DNA of 64,000 nucleotides. It comes from Homarus americanus. Lineage: Eukaryota; Arthropoda; Malacostraca; Decapoda; Nephropidae. Positions 45,074 through 56,234 of this stretch are shown one piece after another. A program made the translations under genes and the position numbers. The notes under the pieces were generated by a model, which worked only from the letters and a program-made list of their open reading frames with translations, was not told the DNA's origin and did no database searches. The stretch covers positions 488,501 to 552,500 of the forward strand of contig NW_024748849.1 in NCBI RefSeq assembly GCF_018991925.1, written 5' to 3'. Each line of letters starts with the position of its first letter. The stretch's first letter is position 1.

Positions 45074-45383
45074 AGTGATCTCCGAACAGAAGCAGCAGCC
45101 CAGAAGTTATGTTACAGCCTGGATGAGTTGTCGACTGTCCTTCTCTCTCCTTAGGTAGTCTTTGCTCTGCCTCAGGGGAACGAGAGCATCGGCCCCAAAC
45201 CGACAACAGCTGCAGATATTGACTATGAGGCTACAGTCACTGAATGCCGCATAGCTCTGCGGCTCAACTAACTCAACACAGCTAGGAGAGCTACTTATGT
45301 ATTAGGGTATATAATTTTAAGGTAATAAAATGGTGGCGAAGGTATGTAGTAGTAGTAGTAGTAGTAGCAGTAGTAGTAGTAGC

Positions 45384-45415
<32 letters not shown>

Positions 45416-45447
45416 AGAAAAAAAGTAGTAGTAGTAGTAGTAGTAGT
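45035..45447 (+). mobile_element. Truncated RLE-type LINE copy flanked on both sides by (TAG)n
   Basis: (TAG)n at 45035-45073, then element sequence from CCGAACAGAAGCAGCAGCCC (45,083) to GGTGGCGAAGG (45,343), then (TAG)n and CAG/TAG repeats to 45,447. It matches 60.3-60.6 kb but lacks the final 30 bp (AATGGCTATTGGGGGAGG...). Confidence 0.8.
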
Positions 45448-45643
45448 TTACTTTCTCTCTTTATTACCAGGTATGGACTCTTGCCAGGTGCAGTCACTTA
45501 TCCCAGGACGATCTTGGACGCCTCCCAAAAACAAAGGGCAGAAATTATAACGTGAAGTATTGAGTAGTTTAACGTTAAGCTCAGCACGGTTCATTTTTTT
45601 TTATTTATTTATTTTTTTGAGGGGCTGGTACGAAGATATTGAA

Positions 45644-45648
<5 letters not shown>

Positions 45649-45704
<56 letters not shown>
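45649..45704. repeat. (AAT)n microsatellite
   Basis: About 18 units. Confidence 0.97.
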
Positions 45705-45705
<1 letters not shown>

Positions 45706-45764
45706 CGAAAATTAATAAAATATATATTAATCAAACAGTGATTGACAGACTACGTAAGGGCAGC

Positions 45765-46028
45765 ATCTAGGAGGGTGTGGGATGGAACAGACGGCATCTA
45801 GGAGGGTGTGGGATGGAACAGACGGCATTTAGGAGGGTGTGGGATGGAACATCTAGGACAGACGGCATCTAGGAGGGTGTGGGATGGAACAGACGGCATC
45901 TAGGAGGTGTGGATGGAACAGACGGCATCTAGGAGGGTGTGGGATGGAACAGACGGCATTTAGGAGGGCGTGGGATGGAACAGACGGCATCTAGGAGGGT
46001 GTGGGATGGAACAGACGGCATCTATGAG
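45765..46028. repeat. 31-bp minisatellite, about nine units
   Basis: Unit contains GGCATCTAGGAGGGTGTGGG followed by ATGGAACAGAC. It lies 240 bp upstream of the TATA-bearing segment. Confidence 0.95.
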
Positions 46029-46277
46029 GGCGTAATCCATATGGGCGTGGAATGACGTGAGCTGGTCCTCATGTGGGCGTGGGATGACGTGGGCAGGACC
46101 TCTGTGGGGCGTGGGTAGGATCCCCTCCCTCCATAGAGGAACCACAGGGGAAAGCGGAATCGGATCGTGGGAGCGGGGCGGCCCAGCGAGGGGGGAAATG
46201 GAGGAATTATGAAGAAGGCAGGGGAGGGGAGGGAGGGAGGGAGGGGAGAGGGCCGCGTGTCTGTGCGAGTATATATA

Positions 46278-46519
46278 TATATAAGAGGCAGCATGGCGGC
46301 CCCGCGAGCCAGACCCTCCCTCGCCTCTGTCACGTACACTCGTGTCGCTGCTGCTGCGCCTCCGTCGTCATTTTCAGAGAGATCTCAACGACTCCAAAGG
46401 GGCGCCCCCCCGTCGAGGAGAGACAGCTCCCCACCAGCCTCGCTTTACATACCGTCGCTGTTAAACCTTTAACCCTCACACCAGACGGCGACTTAGTCGT
46501 CGTGAGAACTACTTCTACC
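46278..46519 (+). promoter_or_regulatory. GC-rich TATA-bearing promoter and 5'UTR
   Basis: TATATAAG (46278-46285), then a YY1-like GCATGGCGGC and a strongly CpG-rich segment leading to ATG 46520. It stands out from the AT-rich surroundings. The ATG at 46293 opens a 60-codon frame but lies too close to the TATA box to be transcribed from it. Confidence 0.5.
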
Positions 46520-46597
46520 ATGAAGTGGTTCTCCTCCTCCTGCAGTAGTAGACGCAGCGACAAGTTGTCCTCGTCTCTCGTCGTCCCCCTGGCTAAG
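46520..46597 (+). CDS. Probable first coding exon (26 codons) of an unidentified gene
   Basis: ATG in context tctaccATGA starts MKWFSSSCSSRRSDKLSS, continues SLVVPLAK and ends exactly at AAG|GTAGGT, phase 0. The GC-rich upstream segment, good start context and donor together suggest a real first exon with a long following intron. I do not recognise the peptide; it is Ser/Arg/Lys-rich and has no signal peptide. No matching acceptor with a recognisable domain is visible downstream to 64,000. Confidence 0.5.
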
Positions 46598-46853
46598 GTA
46601 GGTACCAGTAGGAGTAAAGGTGCTCCACCTTCAGGCAGGTTCTCCATGGTTATTAATTCAATCTAATTGGAGTTTTCGTGTTAGTAGTGTGTGTCTGTAT
46701 GTGAGCATACGTGTATGTATACCGTCTTTCTTCGTGCGTGTTTGTAATGTACATGTTTCTTGGGCTACATGTGTTCTGTGTGTGTATAAACATTTGTATG
46801 TTTATTTTTGTTTTGGCATGTATGGTGAGGTTTGTGTTATGTATTTCTAATGT

Positions 46854-46854
<1 letters not shown>

Positions 46855-46899
<45 letters not shown>

Positions 46900-47120
46900 C
46901 TTATGTGTGTCTGTGTTTGTATGTGGGAACGCATTCCTATGTAATTTGAGACTGTCTTTGTGGATACATTCGTGTGTGTGATTCATAAATGTGTTAATAA
47001 ATTTTTTTTTTTGTATATACTGTATATTTCTACGTCTGAGTATCTTTGTGTGTGTTTCCATGTGCGTATAAGTTTGTGTGTGTGTGTGTGTATAAGTTTG
47101 TGCTTGTGTGTGTGAGAGAG
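46855..47120. repeat. (GT)n-rich block
   Basis: Pure GT at 46,855-46,899, then GT-rich degenerate DNA with further runs at 47,075-47,120. Confidence 0.9.
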
Positions 47121-47483
47121 AAAGACAGAGAGATAAAAAGAGTCTCATCATTCATTAACCCGAGACACACACGACCTCTCAGTAACAGTCAAACATTCTC
47201 CCAGGTGTGAAATTCACGAAACATCTTACCTGTTAATTAGCTTCTACCTTAGACCAAAGCCGTGAGAACAAACCCCAATCAATCAAATAGAGTCACACTG
47301 CATTTAAGCCTCCATCGTGGGTTCCAAAACTCCATAACGGCATGTAACTTTGCGCTCAGATAATCACATACTCTCTAACATCAGTGTTACTCAAGGAAAA
47401 AAAATATAATGTAAGAATTTTTTAGAAGTAGGAAAACAAGTGAAATATATAAACAAACAAACAAGAATGGGTTTTAATGGATG

Positions 47484-47770
47484 ATTGGTTGGTTTAGTGA
47501 GAGAATTGGTTGGTTTAGTGAGAGAATTGGTTGGTTTAGTGAGAGAATTGGTTGGTTTAGTGAGAGAATTGGTTGGTTTAGTGAGAGAATTGGTTGGTTT
47601 AGTGAGAGAATTGGTTGGTTTAGTGAGAGAATTGGTTGGTTTAGTGAGAGAATTGGTTGGTTTAGTGAGAGAATTGGTTGGTTTAGTGAGAGAATTGGTT
47701 GGTTTAGTGAGAGAATTGGTTAATTTAGTGAGAGAATTGGTTGGTTTAGTGAGAGAATTGGTTGGTTTAA
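47484..47770. repeat. 21-bp minisatellite, about 13-14 near-identical units
   Basis: Unit = GGTTGGTTTAGTGAGAGAAT plus T. A single variant unit (TAATTTAG) is at 47,720. The unit is a multiple of 3, so five frames stay open with 7-residue repeats (for example KPTNSLT). Confidence 0.97.
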
Positions 47771-47879
47771 TCATCACAGGCAAAATAACAGAATCAAGAG
47801 TTCAAAATAATTCGCAAGTTGATATCGGATAAAACTGTTGGAATTATCCTGATTTAAATACCACTAAGAAAGATTTTTA

Positions 47880-48420
47880 AGGTCTTATGAAATTTATTTA
47901 ATGGTGTTGAAATATTCCGGTTATGAATGAGAAAGAATTTGTTTTATGGATTAATTCGGTTAAAAAAATTCCACTTGAGTATTTTTAAAACAGGTTAACC
48001 GTATTTTATAACCGCTAAAATATTCCGGTGAAGTATTTACTGAAAATTTTACCATTAAGAAACAGATTAAAAAATAACTACGATTTAACGAACGGCGAGA
48101 AATTTCTTGCAGATTCATTCGGTTAAAAAAAATCCAGTTGAAAATTTACCAGATAATTTTTACTGTATTTCTTTATCCGTTAAAAAATATAAATTCCGGA
48201 TGAGTATTTACAAAGAATTTTATTATAGTTAAAGAAAAAAAATATGACATTTTCAGATGGATTAAATCATTCTATAAACTTTAGTTCAGTAAGTTGGGTT
48301 TTTGCTCAGCATTTTCAGAACATTTATTGTGACATAATATCCGGTCATCAAAACCGGATAGGAATTTTCGGATATGCTTTTGGATTGAGTTAGGTCAGTG
48401 AATCTGGTTAAATATTTTAT
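47880..48420. repeat. Degenerate tandem repeat of about 165-170 bp
   Basis: TTCGGTTAAAAAAATTCCA (47,956) recurs as TTCGGTTAAAAAAAATCCA (48,118). ATTCCGGTGAAGTATTTAC (48,021) recurs as ATTCCGGATGAGTATTTAC (48,193). Further fragments near 47,910 and 48,340. Confidence 0.6.
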
Positions 48421-48439
48421 TGACATTTGGAAATAATTG

Positions 48440-49265
48440 AAATCTGACCATTCATATGGTTGATAAAGTCAGTTAATATGGTTGATAAGGTCCGTTAATA
48501 TGGTTGATAAGGTCCGTTAATATGGTTGATAAGGTCCGTTACTATGGTTGACAAGGTCCGTTAATATGGTTAAGGTCCGTTAATATGGTTGACAAGGTCC
48601 GTTAATATGGTTGACAAGGTCCGTTAATATGGTTGATAAGGTCCGTTAATATGGTTGACAAAGTCCGTTACTATGGTTGACAAGGTCCGTTAATATGGTT
48701 GATAAGGTCCGTTAATATGGTTGATAAGGTCCGTTAATATGGTTCATAAGGTCCGTTAATATGGTTGACAAGGTCCCTTAATATGGTTGATAAGGTCCCT
48801 TAATATGGTTGATAAGGTCCGTTAATATGGTTGATAAGGTCCGTTAATATGGTTGATAAGGTCCGTTAATATGGTTGACAAGGTCCGTTAATATGGTTGA
48901 TAAGGCCCGTTAATATGGTTGATAAGGTCCGTTAATATGGTCCGTTAATATGGTTGATAAGGTCCGTTAATATGGTTGATAAGGTCCGTTAATATGGTTG
49001 ACAAGGTCCCTTAATATGGTTGATAAGGTCCGTTAATATGGTTGACAAGGTCCGTTAATATGGTTGATAAGGTCCGTTACTATGGTTGATAAGGTCCGTT
49101 AATATGGTTGATAAGGTCCGTTAATATGGTTGACAAGGTCCCTTAATATGGTTGATAAGGTCCGTTAATATGGTTGACAAGGTCCGTTAATATGGTTGAT
49201 AAGGTCCGTTAATATGGTTGACAAGGTCCGTTAATATGGTTGATAAGGTCCGTTACTATGGTTGA
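48440..49265. repeat. 22-bp minisatellite, about 37 units
   Basis: Unit GGTCCGTTAATATGGTTGAT plus AA. Repeated variants (GACAAGG, CCCTTA, TTACTA) and a few shortened units are interspersed. Confidence 0.97.
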
Positions 49266-49464
49266 TACTGCTTCAGATAATGTTTATATCGCTGCGTCAG
49301 ATCTTTCAATGCTTAAGAGCGTAAATTGTGTACCATTACCTTATAATACAGAGGTTGAATATATCCTTATGGTATAACCGTGTATAGTAGGTAGATAATA
49401 CACACACATATATATAGTATATATCATTGTTATATAGGTTTTATAGTGATCCTGTGAGTTAGGG

Positions 49465-49655
49465 ATGATAATAATAATAATCACCACCACCACAGCATCA
49501 TCACCACCACAGCATCATCACCACCACAGCATCATCACCACCACAGCATCATCACCACCACAGCATCATCACCACCACACCACCACCACACCACCACCAC
49601 CACAGCATCATCATCACCACCACACCACCACCACACCACCACACCACCACCGGAC
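49465..49655. repeat. CACCACCACAGCATCAT minisatellite
   Basis: 15-18-bp units of CAC/CAT triplets. Confidence 0.95.
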
Positions 49656-49659
49656 ACAA

Positions 49660-50465
49660 TAACATAAACAAGAGAGCTGAGACAATAATCCCTTGAGCCG
49701 GCAGGTGATTCACATATTACCATTGTTAAAAACACTCATTAATTACACCTACTCACATACATTCAGTCATTCAGATCGTTCAGGAACTTCATAAACTCCA
49801 AATACATAAAAAGTTTGGTTTAAATAATTTCACAAACTACTTAGGTACAACTACGTCCTTCCTAAGTGAATAGCCATGATGCCGAGTCCCCTTTTAACCA
49901 CGTTGATTCATGTTTAGTTTTGGTTGAAGTAGTTCCTAAATATGAATGTTCTCATGTAAGTAATTTCTAAACTTCGGAAATTCATGTATTGTGTTATTTT
50001 AAGTCGTTTCATAACTACATAAAGATCCATATATCATCATTCACAGACATAAGGTGTCGTTAAAATCGTTCTAACATCATATTAAACAATGATCTCCAGG
50101 GGTTTAATGTTTGGTTGGACATTCTATACTTCTGAAGAGACATATTGCACAGTCACTCAAACACTATCTGTACTTTGGGTGGTCGATGAATTTCACAATG
50201 AACACTGTGACTCCTGTTGTCTCGGTAGGGTTGTCAAAATCCTTCGTCTGTTGTGTCATATTGTCTCAACCCAATTTTGTATAGATAATTTTTAGGCACT
50301 GTACATAGACATTTTGAAAACATCTAAAATGGCATTAAACTGGGAGTAAAATTGCCTTAAATGGCACTAAACGGTCTTAAATGGCACTTAATTGGCACTG
50401 TCAAGCTATCCACATAAAGCAAAGAGACCATACAGTGGCTCCCATGAGGTAGGAAAAGACTCAGA
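49660..50465. other. No gene recognised
   Basis: AT-rich spacer. A short tandem AAATGGCAYTAAA motif occurs at 50,327-50,395. ACACTATCTGTACTTTGGGT...GGTCGATGAATTTCACAATG (50,161-50,199) resembles 53,387-53,420, so a dispersed repeat may be present. Confidence 0.5.
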
Positions 50466-50487
50466 GTAAAAGAACATGTTATTAGAG

Positions 50488-52540
50488 AATCACATCAGAG
50501 TCTCTCGTTAGTTTGGAGAATCACATGAGAGTCTCCCGTTAGTTTGGAGAATCACATCAGAGTCGCTCGTTAGTTTGGAGGATCACATCAGAGTCTCTCG
50601 TTAGTTTGGAGAATCACATCAGAGTCTCTCGTTAGTTTGGAGGATCACATCAGAGTCTCTCGTTAGTTTGGGGAATCACATCAAAGTCTCTCGTTAGTTT
50701 GGAGGATCACATCAGAGTCTATCGTTAGTTTGGAGAATCACATCAGAGTCTCTCGTTAGTTTGGAGGATCACATCAGAGTCTATCGTTAGTTTGGAGAAT
50801 CACATCAGAGTCTCTCGTTAGTTTGGAGAATCACATCAGAGTCTCTCGTTAGTTTGGAGGATCACATCAGAGTCTCCCGTTGGTTTGGAGAATCACATCA
50901 GAGTCTCCCGTTAGTTTGGAGGATCACATCAGAGTCTCTCGTTAGTTTGGAGGATCACATCAGAGTCTATCGTTAGTTTGGAGAATCACATCAGAGTCTC
51001 TCGTTAGTTTGGAGAATCATCAGAGTCGTTAGTTTGGAGAATCACATCAGAGTCTCCCGTTAGTTTGGAGGATCACATCAGAGTCTCCGTTAGTTTGGAG
51101 GATCACATCAGAGTCTCCCGTTAGTTTGGAGAATCACATCAGAGTCTCCGTTAGTTGGGGATCACATCAGAGTCTCCGTTAGTTTGGAGGAGTTTGGAGG
51201 ATCACATCAGAGTCTCCGTTAGTTTGGAGGGGGATCATCAAGTCTCTCGTTAGTTTGGAGAATCACATCAGAGTCTCCCGTTAGTTTGGAGAATCACATC
51301 AGAGTCTCCCGTTAGTTTGGAGGATCACATCAGAGTCTCCCGTTAGTTTGGAGGGATCACATCAGAGTCTCGTTAGTTTGGAGAATCACATCAGAGTCTC
51401 CCGTTAGTTTGGAGAATCATCAGAAGTCTCCCGTTAGTTTGGAAGGATCACATCAGGAGTCTCGTTAGTTTTGGAGGATCACATCAGAGTCTCCCACGTT
51501 AGTTTGGAGGATCACATCAGGAGTCTCTCGTTAGTTTGGAGGGATCACATCAGTCTCCCGTTAGTTTGGAGGATCATCAGTCTCTCGTTAGTTTGGAGGA
51601 TCACATCAGGAGTCTCTCGTTAGTTTGGAGGATCACATCAGAGTCTCCCGTTAGTTTGGAGGATCACATGGAGTCTCCCGTTAGTTTGGAGAATCACATC
51701 AAGTCTCCCGTTAGTTTGGAGGATCACATCAGAGTCTCTCGTTAGTTTGGAGAATCACATCAGAGTCTCCCGTTAGTTTGGAGAATCACATCAGAGTCTC
51801 TCGTTAGTTTGGAGAATCACATCAGAGTCTCTCGTTAGTTTGGAGAATCACATCAGAGTCTCCCGTTAGTTTGGAGGATCACATCAGAGTCTCCCGTTAG
51901 TTTGGAGGATCACATCAGAGTCTCTCGTTAGTTTGGAGAATCACATCAGAGTCTCCCGTTAGTTTGGAGAATCACATCAGAGTCTCTCGTTAGTTTGGAG
52001 AATCACATCAGAGTCTCTCGTTAGTTTGGAGAATCACATCAGAGTCTCCCGTTAGTTTGGAGGATCACATCAGAGTCTCCCGTTAGTTTGGAGGATCACA
52101 TCAGAGTCTCCCGTTAGTTTGGAGAATCACATCAGAATCTCTCGTATGCTGAGGAAATCACATTAGATTCTACCATAAGTTTGAGGAATACAAGAAATGA
52201 CGAAAGAATAGTCTCCCGTTAGTTTGGAGGATCACATCAGAGTCTCTCGTTAGTTTGGAGAATCACATCAGAGTCTCCCGTTAGTTTGGAGAATCACATC
52301 AGAGTCTCTCGTTAGTTTGGAGAATCACATCAGAGTCTCTCGTTAGTTTGGAGAATCACATCAGAGTCTCCCGTTAGTTTGGAGGATCACATCAGAGTCT
52401 CCCGTTAGTTTGGAGGATCACATCAGAGTCTCCCGTTAGTTTGGAGAATCACATCAGAATCTCTCGTATGCTGAGGAAATCACATTAGATTCTACCATAA
52501 GTTTGAGGAATACAAGAAATGACGAAAGAATCTTTGAGAA
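50488..52540. repeat. 31-bp satellite array with higher-order structure, about 64 units
   Basis: Unit GTTAGTTTGGAGAATCACAT plus CAGAGTCTCYC. Two alternating variant sites (GAATC/GGATC and CTCTCG/CTCCCG) form a recurring pattern. A degraded middle (51,010-51,600) has many small indels. The block ending near 52,209 is repeated exactly 322 bp later. Confidence 0.97.
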
Positions 52541-52576
52541 TCCTGCTGTGGGAGGAAAGTAATCGAAGCTAAGTGA

Positions 52577-53022
52577 GAGAGAGAGAGAGAGTGTGTGTGT
52601 GATAGAGCCATTGATAATCGTTGTTGTGGTCGTGGTGGTGATGGTGGTAGTAATGGTAATGCTGGTAGTAGTGCAAGGTAGTGGTGGTAGCAGTGGTGGG
52701 GTTCGGATTGGTGGTAGTGGTGCGGTGGCAGTGGTGTTAGTAGTGGTGTTAGTAGTGGTGGTAGTGGTGTTAGTAGTGGTGGTAGTGGTGGTAGTGGTGG
52801 TGGTAGTGGTGGTAGTGGTGGTGGTAGTAGGTGGGTGGCAGTGGTAGGTGTTAGTAGTGGTGGTAGTGGTGGTAGTGGTGGTGGTAGTGGTGGTAGTGGT
52901 GGTAGTAGTGGTGGTGGTGGTGGTGGTGGTGGTAGTGGTGTTAGTAGTGGTGGTAGTGGTGGTAGTGGTGGTGGTAGTGGTGGTAGTGGTGGTAGTAGTG
53001 GTGTTAGTAGTGGTGGTGGCAA
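52577..53022. repeat. GA/GT run and (GGTGGTAGT)n tract
   Basis: GA/GT at 52577-52602, then about 400 bp of GGT/AGT triplets. It creates poly-Thr, poly-Pro/Leu and poly-Gly/Ser false frames. Confidence 0.97.
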
Positions 53023-53074
53023 CACGTGTATAGTTCAGAGTTCTATTGATCCATTTAGCCACTGTCGCCAAAAT

Positions 53075-53230
53075 GTTTGTCTGTCCGTCTGCTTCTATCT
53101 ATTAATTTGTCTGTCTGTCTCTGTCTATATACTGTATGTCTGTTTCTATCTATCAATCCATCGATATATCTAATCTGTCTGTCTGTCTCTACCTATCTAT
53201 CAATCTGTCTATATATATATATATATATAT
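53075..53230. repeat. (CTGT)n, (TATC)n, (AT)n cluster
   Basis: Tetranucleotide-like runs followed by (TA)n at 53,211-53,230. Confidence 0.9.
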
Positions 53231-53282
53231 TTCATGTAGATCCACAATGGTAATGTGGACAACCAATGGATTAGTACTGAAG

Positions 53283-53283
<1 letters not shown>

Positions 53284-53364
<81 letters not shown>
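53284..53364. repeat. (CA)n microsatellite, about 40 units
   Basis: Uninterrupted. Confidence 0.98.
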
Positions 53365-53366
<2 letters not shown>

Positions 53367-53621
53367 TACACGTCCAGTCGATCACAAACTATCTATACTT
53401 GGGGGGTCGATGTATGTCATAATAAAGACTCCGGCTCTTGTTGTCATGTTGTCTCACATAATTTTGCAGCAGTATATATTACTTTGACCATGACCTCTGC
53501 CTGACCACCCCACCAAGGTCAGGAAGGTCACGATCCTTGTAGCGTGTGCACAGCTCGACGCATCAGTCAGAAGGCACGCTGAGGATTTGGCACCTAACTA
53601 ATTATTTTGTCGGGATTGAGT

Positions 53622-53650
53622 AAACACACACACACACACACACACACACA
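53622..53650. repeat. (CA)n microsatellite
   Basis: About 14 units. Confidence 0.97.
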
Positions 53651-53749
53651 AGGGTAGGTCACGTCAGGTCATATCAGTAAGGAAAAGCGGCAATATTGAG
53701 GTGATTTTGTTAGGGCAGGTCAAATGAGGTCATTCTGTTGGCAGCGTGA

Positions 53750-53815
53750 CGAGGCAGGTTGGTATAGCGGTTGACTGCAAATCATCGCGATATATGGTTG
53801 GGCCACAATCCTATG
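53750..53815 (+). pseudogene. tRNA-Cys-like pseudogene or SINE head
   Basis: GGTTGGTATAGCGGTTGACT, then GCAAATC and ATGGTTGGGCCACAATCC. The anticodon-arm sequence TTGACTGCAAATC and an A-box-like TGGTATAGCGG resemble tRNA-Cys(GCA); the B-box (GGTTnGAnTCC) is damaged. It is followed by GGTTAGGTTAGG. Confidence 0.45.
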
Positions 53816-54105
53816 GTTAGGTTAGGTTGTGTTAGACTCAAGCCCAAGAGCTATTTCCGCTTCACTATATCTCCCAATCTCTGTCTACTTGTTTGTCTGT
53901 CTGTCTGTGTCTCTGTTTGTTTACACACAGCCAGAGTGCACAAACAGCAATAAAAAACTAAATAAAAAACATACACGAACAAAAACACGATAGATGTAAT
54001 CACACAAAGATTGAAATTGACGCGAATTGAGGAGTGGCCCAATCAATCGGTCCCACTGACTGCAACATTGATGCAAAAACATTTACCGATTGACCAACGA
54101 TGAGG

Positions 54106-54136
54106 TCACTGAGAGAGAGAGAGAGAGAGAGAGAGA
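54106..54136. repeat. (GA)n microsatellite
   Basis: About 15 units, then a CCCTCC-rich tract to 54,255. Confidence 0.95.
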
Positions 54137-54579
54137 TATTAAATTTTATCCCCTTCCTCTCTCCTCCCCCTCCCTTACCTCTCCTCCCCCTCCCTTACCC
54201 CTCCCTTCACCCCTCCATCTACTCCCTCCTCCCTTTACTCCCTCCCCCCCTCATCGCATGTCCAGCCAACGATGAATATTGGATGAATGAACTTGCCAAC
54301 GTTCGAGTCGAATGGCGTTGAATAGCGACAACTTGTAGGAGTACACAGCGTTGAATAGCGTCGGACTATAGTATAGTTCAGCGTTGAAGAGACGTTGAAC
54401 CCTCAAATAGCGTTCACTGCCTTCAAAACAACGCCCAAAACACAGAGGAGCGTCGAATACTACAAAGCACCGTCCAGTAGCGTTGTGTGTGTGTGTGTAT
54501 CCATGGTTCAGACACAAACGGGTCATTTGAAGACACGACAAGGGTTGTGACACAGCTTTCGCACCGTAGCTCCATTATT

Positions 54580-54845
54580 GGCACAATTATTTTCACATTA
54601 GCACCATTATTGTCACCGTGGCACCAGTATTAGCACCGTGGAACCATAACTGTCACCATAGCACCATCATTTGCACCATGGCACCGCTATTGTCACTATG
54701 GCACCATTATTGATACCGTGGCACCATTACAATTACGATGAACATTTTTAGCACCGTGGCACCATTATTGTCACCATGGCACCAAAATTGGGATCGTGGC
54801 ACTATTACTGGCACCATGGCACCATTATTGGGATCGTGGCACGCA
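54580..54845. repeat. Degenerate GCACCATTATTGTCACCGTG repeat
   Basis: About 12-14 diverged units of roughly 20-22 bp. Just upstream (54,313-54,480) CGTTGAATAGCG recurs four or more times. Confidence 0.85.
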
Positions 54846-55184
54846 AGTAGTAGAGACTGGTGACAAGTGAGTGAAAGACTGAGTCACTAACTTAAATATT
54901 TAGCATCGAATCCTGCTCTCTCTCTCTCTCTCTTTCTCTCTCATTCTATCCATCACTACATTGCCTTAAAGAAGTTCATCAAATATCTAGAATTTAATGA
55001 AAGTTTGTACAGATATATTTTTTTTCTTACTCCTTCTGATCTTCCTTCCTCGAAAAATTGGCTACTCCTTGAAAAACAATTACGTCTCATTCTACGGTTT
55101 TTTTATTTTTATTTTTATATAATTTTTGGTCTTAAGAAATTATTTGATATTTAATGAACCGTCTTAAGGGCACCGCGAACACTG

Positions 55185-55188
<4 letters not shown>

Positions 55189-55215
<27 letters not shown>
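55189..55215. repeat. (GA)n microsatellite
   Basis: About 13 units. Confidence 0.95.
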
Positions 55216-55219
<4 letters not shown>

Positions 55220-55382
55220 TACTGGCTTTTATATCCCAGTGAAACCCTTAGCGTTGAGTACACCCACGTGCAAGTACTAACGCTGAGTACACCCACATAC
55301 AGAGTACAAGCCCTTCACACTACTCAATGGTGATTTAACTACCTGTCTCTTAATCAACATTCCGGTAAAGGCTAAATTAGAT

Positions 55383-56145
55383 CAGGTGTGCAGGGCCTGA
55401 CGCTGCTGATCAGGTGTGCAGGGCCTGACGCTGCTGATCAGGTGTGCAGGGCCTGACGCTGCTGATCAGGTGTGCAGGGCCTGACGCTGCTGATCAGGTG
55501 TGCAGGGCCTGACGCTGCTGATCAGGTGTGCAGGGCCTGACGCTGCTGATCAGGTGTGCAGGGCCTGACGCTGCTGATCAGGTGTGCAGGGCCTGACGCT
55601 GCTGCCAGGTGGCAGGGCCTGACGCTGATCAGGTGTGCAGGGCCTGACGCTGCTGATCAGGTGTGCAGGGCCTGACGCTGCTGATCAGGTGTGCAGGGCC
55701 TGACGCTGCTGATCAGGTGTGCAGGGCCTGACGCTGCTGATCAGGTGTGCAGGGGCCTGAAGCTGCTGATCAGGTGTGCAGGGGGGCTGCTGATCAGGTG
55801 TGCAGGGCCTGCTGCTGATCAGGTGTGCAGGGCCTGACGCTGCTGATCAGGTGTGCAGGGCCTGACGCTGCTGATCAGGTGTGACGCTGCTGATCAGGTG
55901 TGCAGGGCCTGACGCTGCTGATCAGGTGTGCAGGGCCTGACGCTGCTGATCAGGTGTGCAGGGCCTGACGCTGCTGATCAGGTGTGCAGGGCCTGACGCT
56001 GCTGATCAGGTGTGCAGGGCCTGACGCTGCTGATCAGGTGTGCAGGGCCTGACGCTGCTGATCAGGTGTACAGGGCCTGACGCTGCTGATCAGGTGTGCA
56101 GGGCCTGACGCTGCTGATCAGGTGTGCAGGGCCTGACGCTGACGA
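55383..56145. repeat. 28-bp minisatellite, about 27 units
   Basis: Unit TGATCAGGTGTGCAGGGCCT plus GACGCTGC. Mostly identical; shortened or altered units cluster at 55,600-55,890. Confidence 0.97.
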
Positions 56146-56234
56146 ATAATACAGTGAGGTGCTGTAGTTTTTAATCCTTGTAAATAAAATATTTTGTCGG
56201 GTACTGCTGTTATTTTGATGATTCGGTACCTGTA

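Noticed and set aside
46293..46472. MAAPRARPSLASVTYTRV... frame as the true start of the 46.3-kb gene
   Set aside because: The ATG lies only about 8 bp after the TATA box, so a TATA-driven transcript would start beyond it, and the frame stops without a splice donor.
47391..47832. Frames with seven-residue repeats (KPTNSLT, GLVRELV, IGWFSER)
   Set aside because: The 21-bp unit is open in several frames at once, as expected for a minisatellite; no start context or splice support.
47484..52540. CRISPR-like regular spacing in the 21-, 22- and 31-bp arrays
   Set aside because: Units are contiguous without unique spacers, and the genome is eukaryotic.
52454..53071. Poly-Thr and Pro/Leu frames of 205 and 177 codons
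   Set aside because: Translations of the (GGTGGTAGT)n tract.
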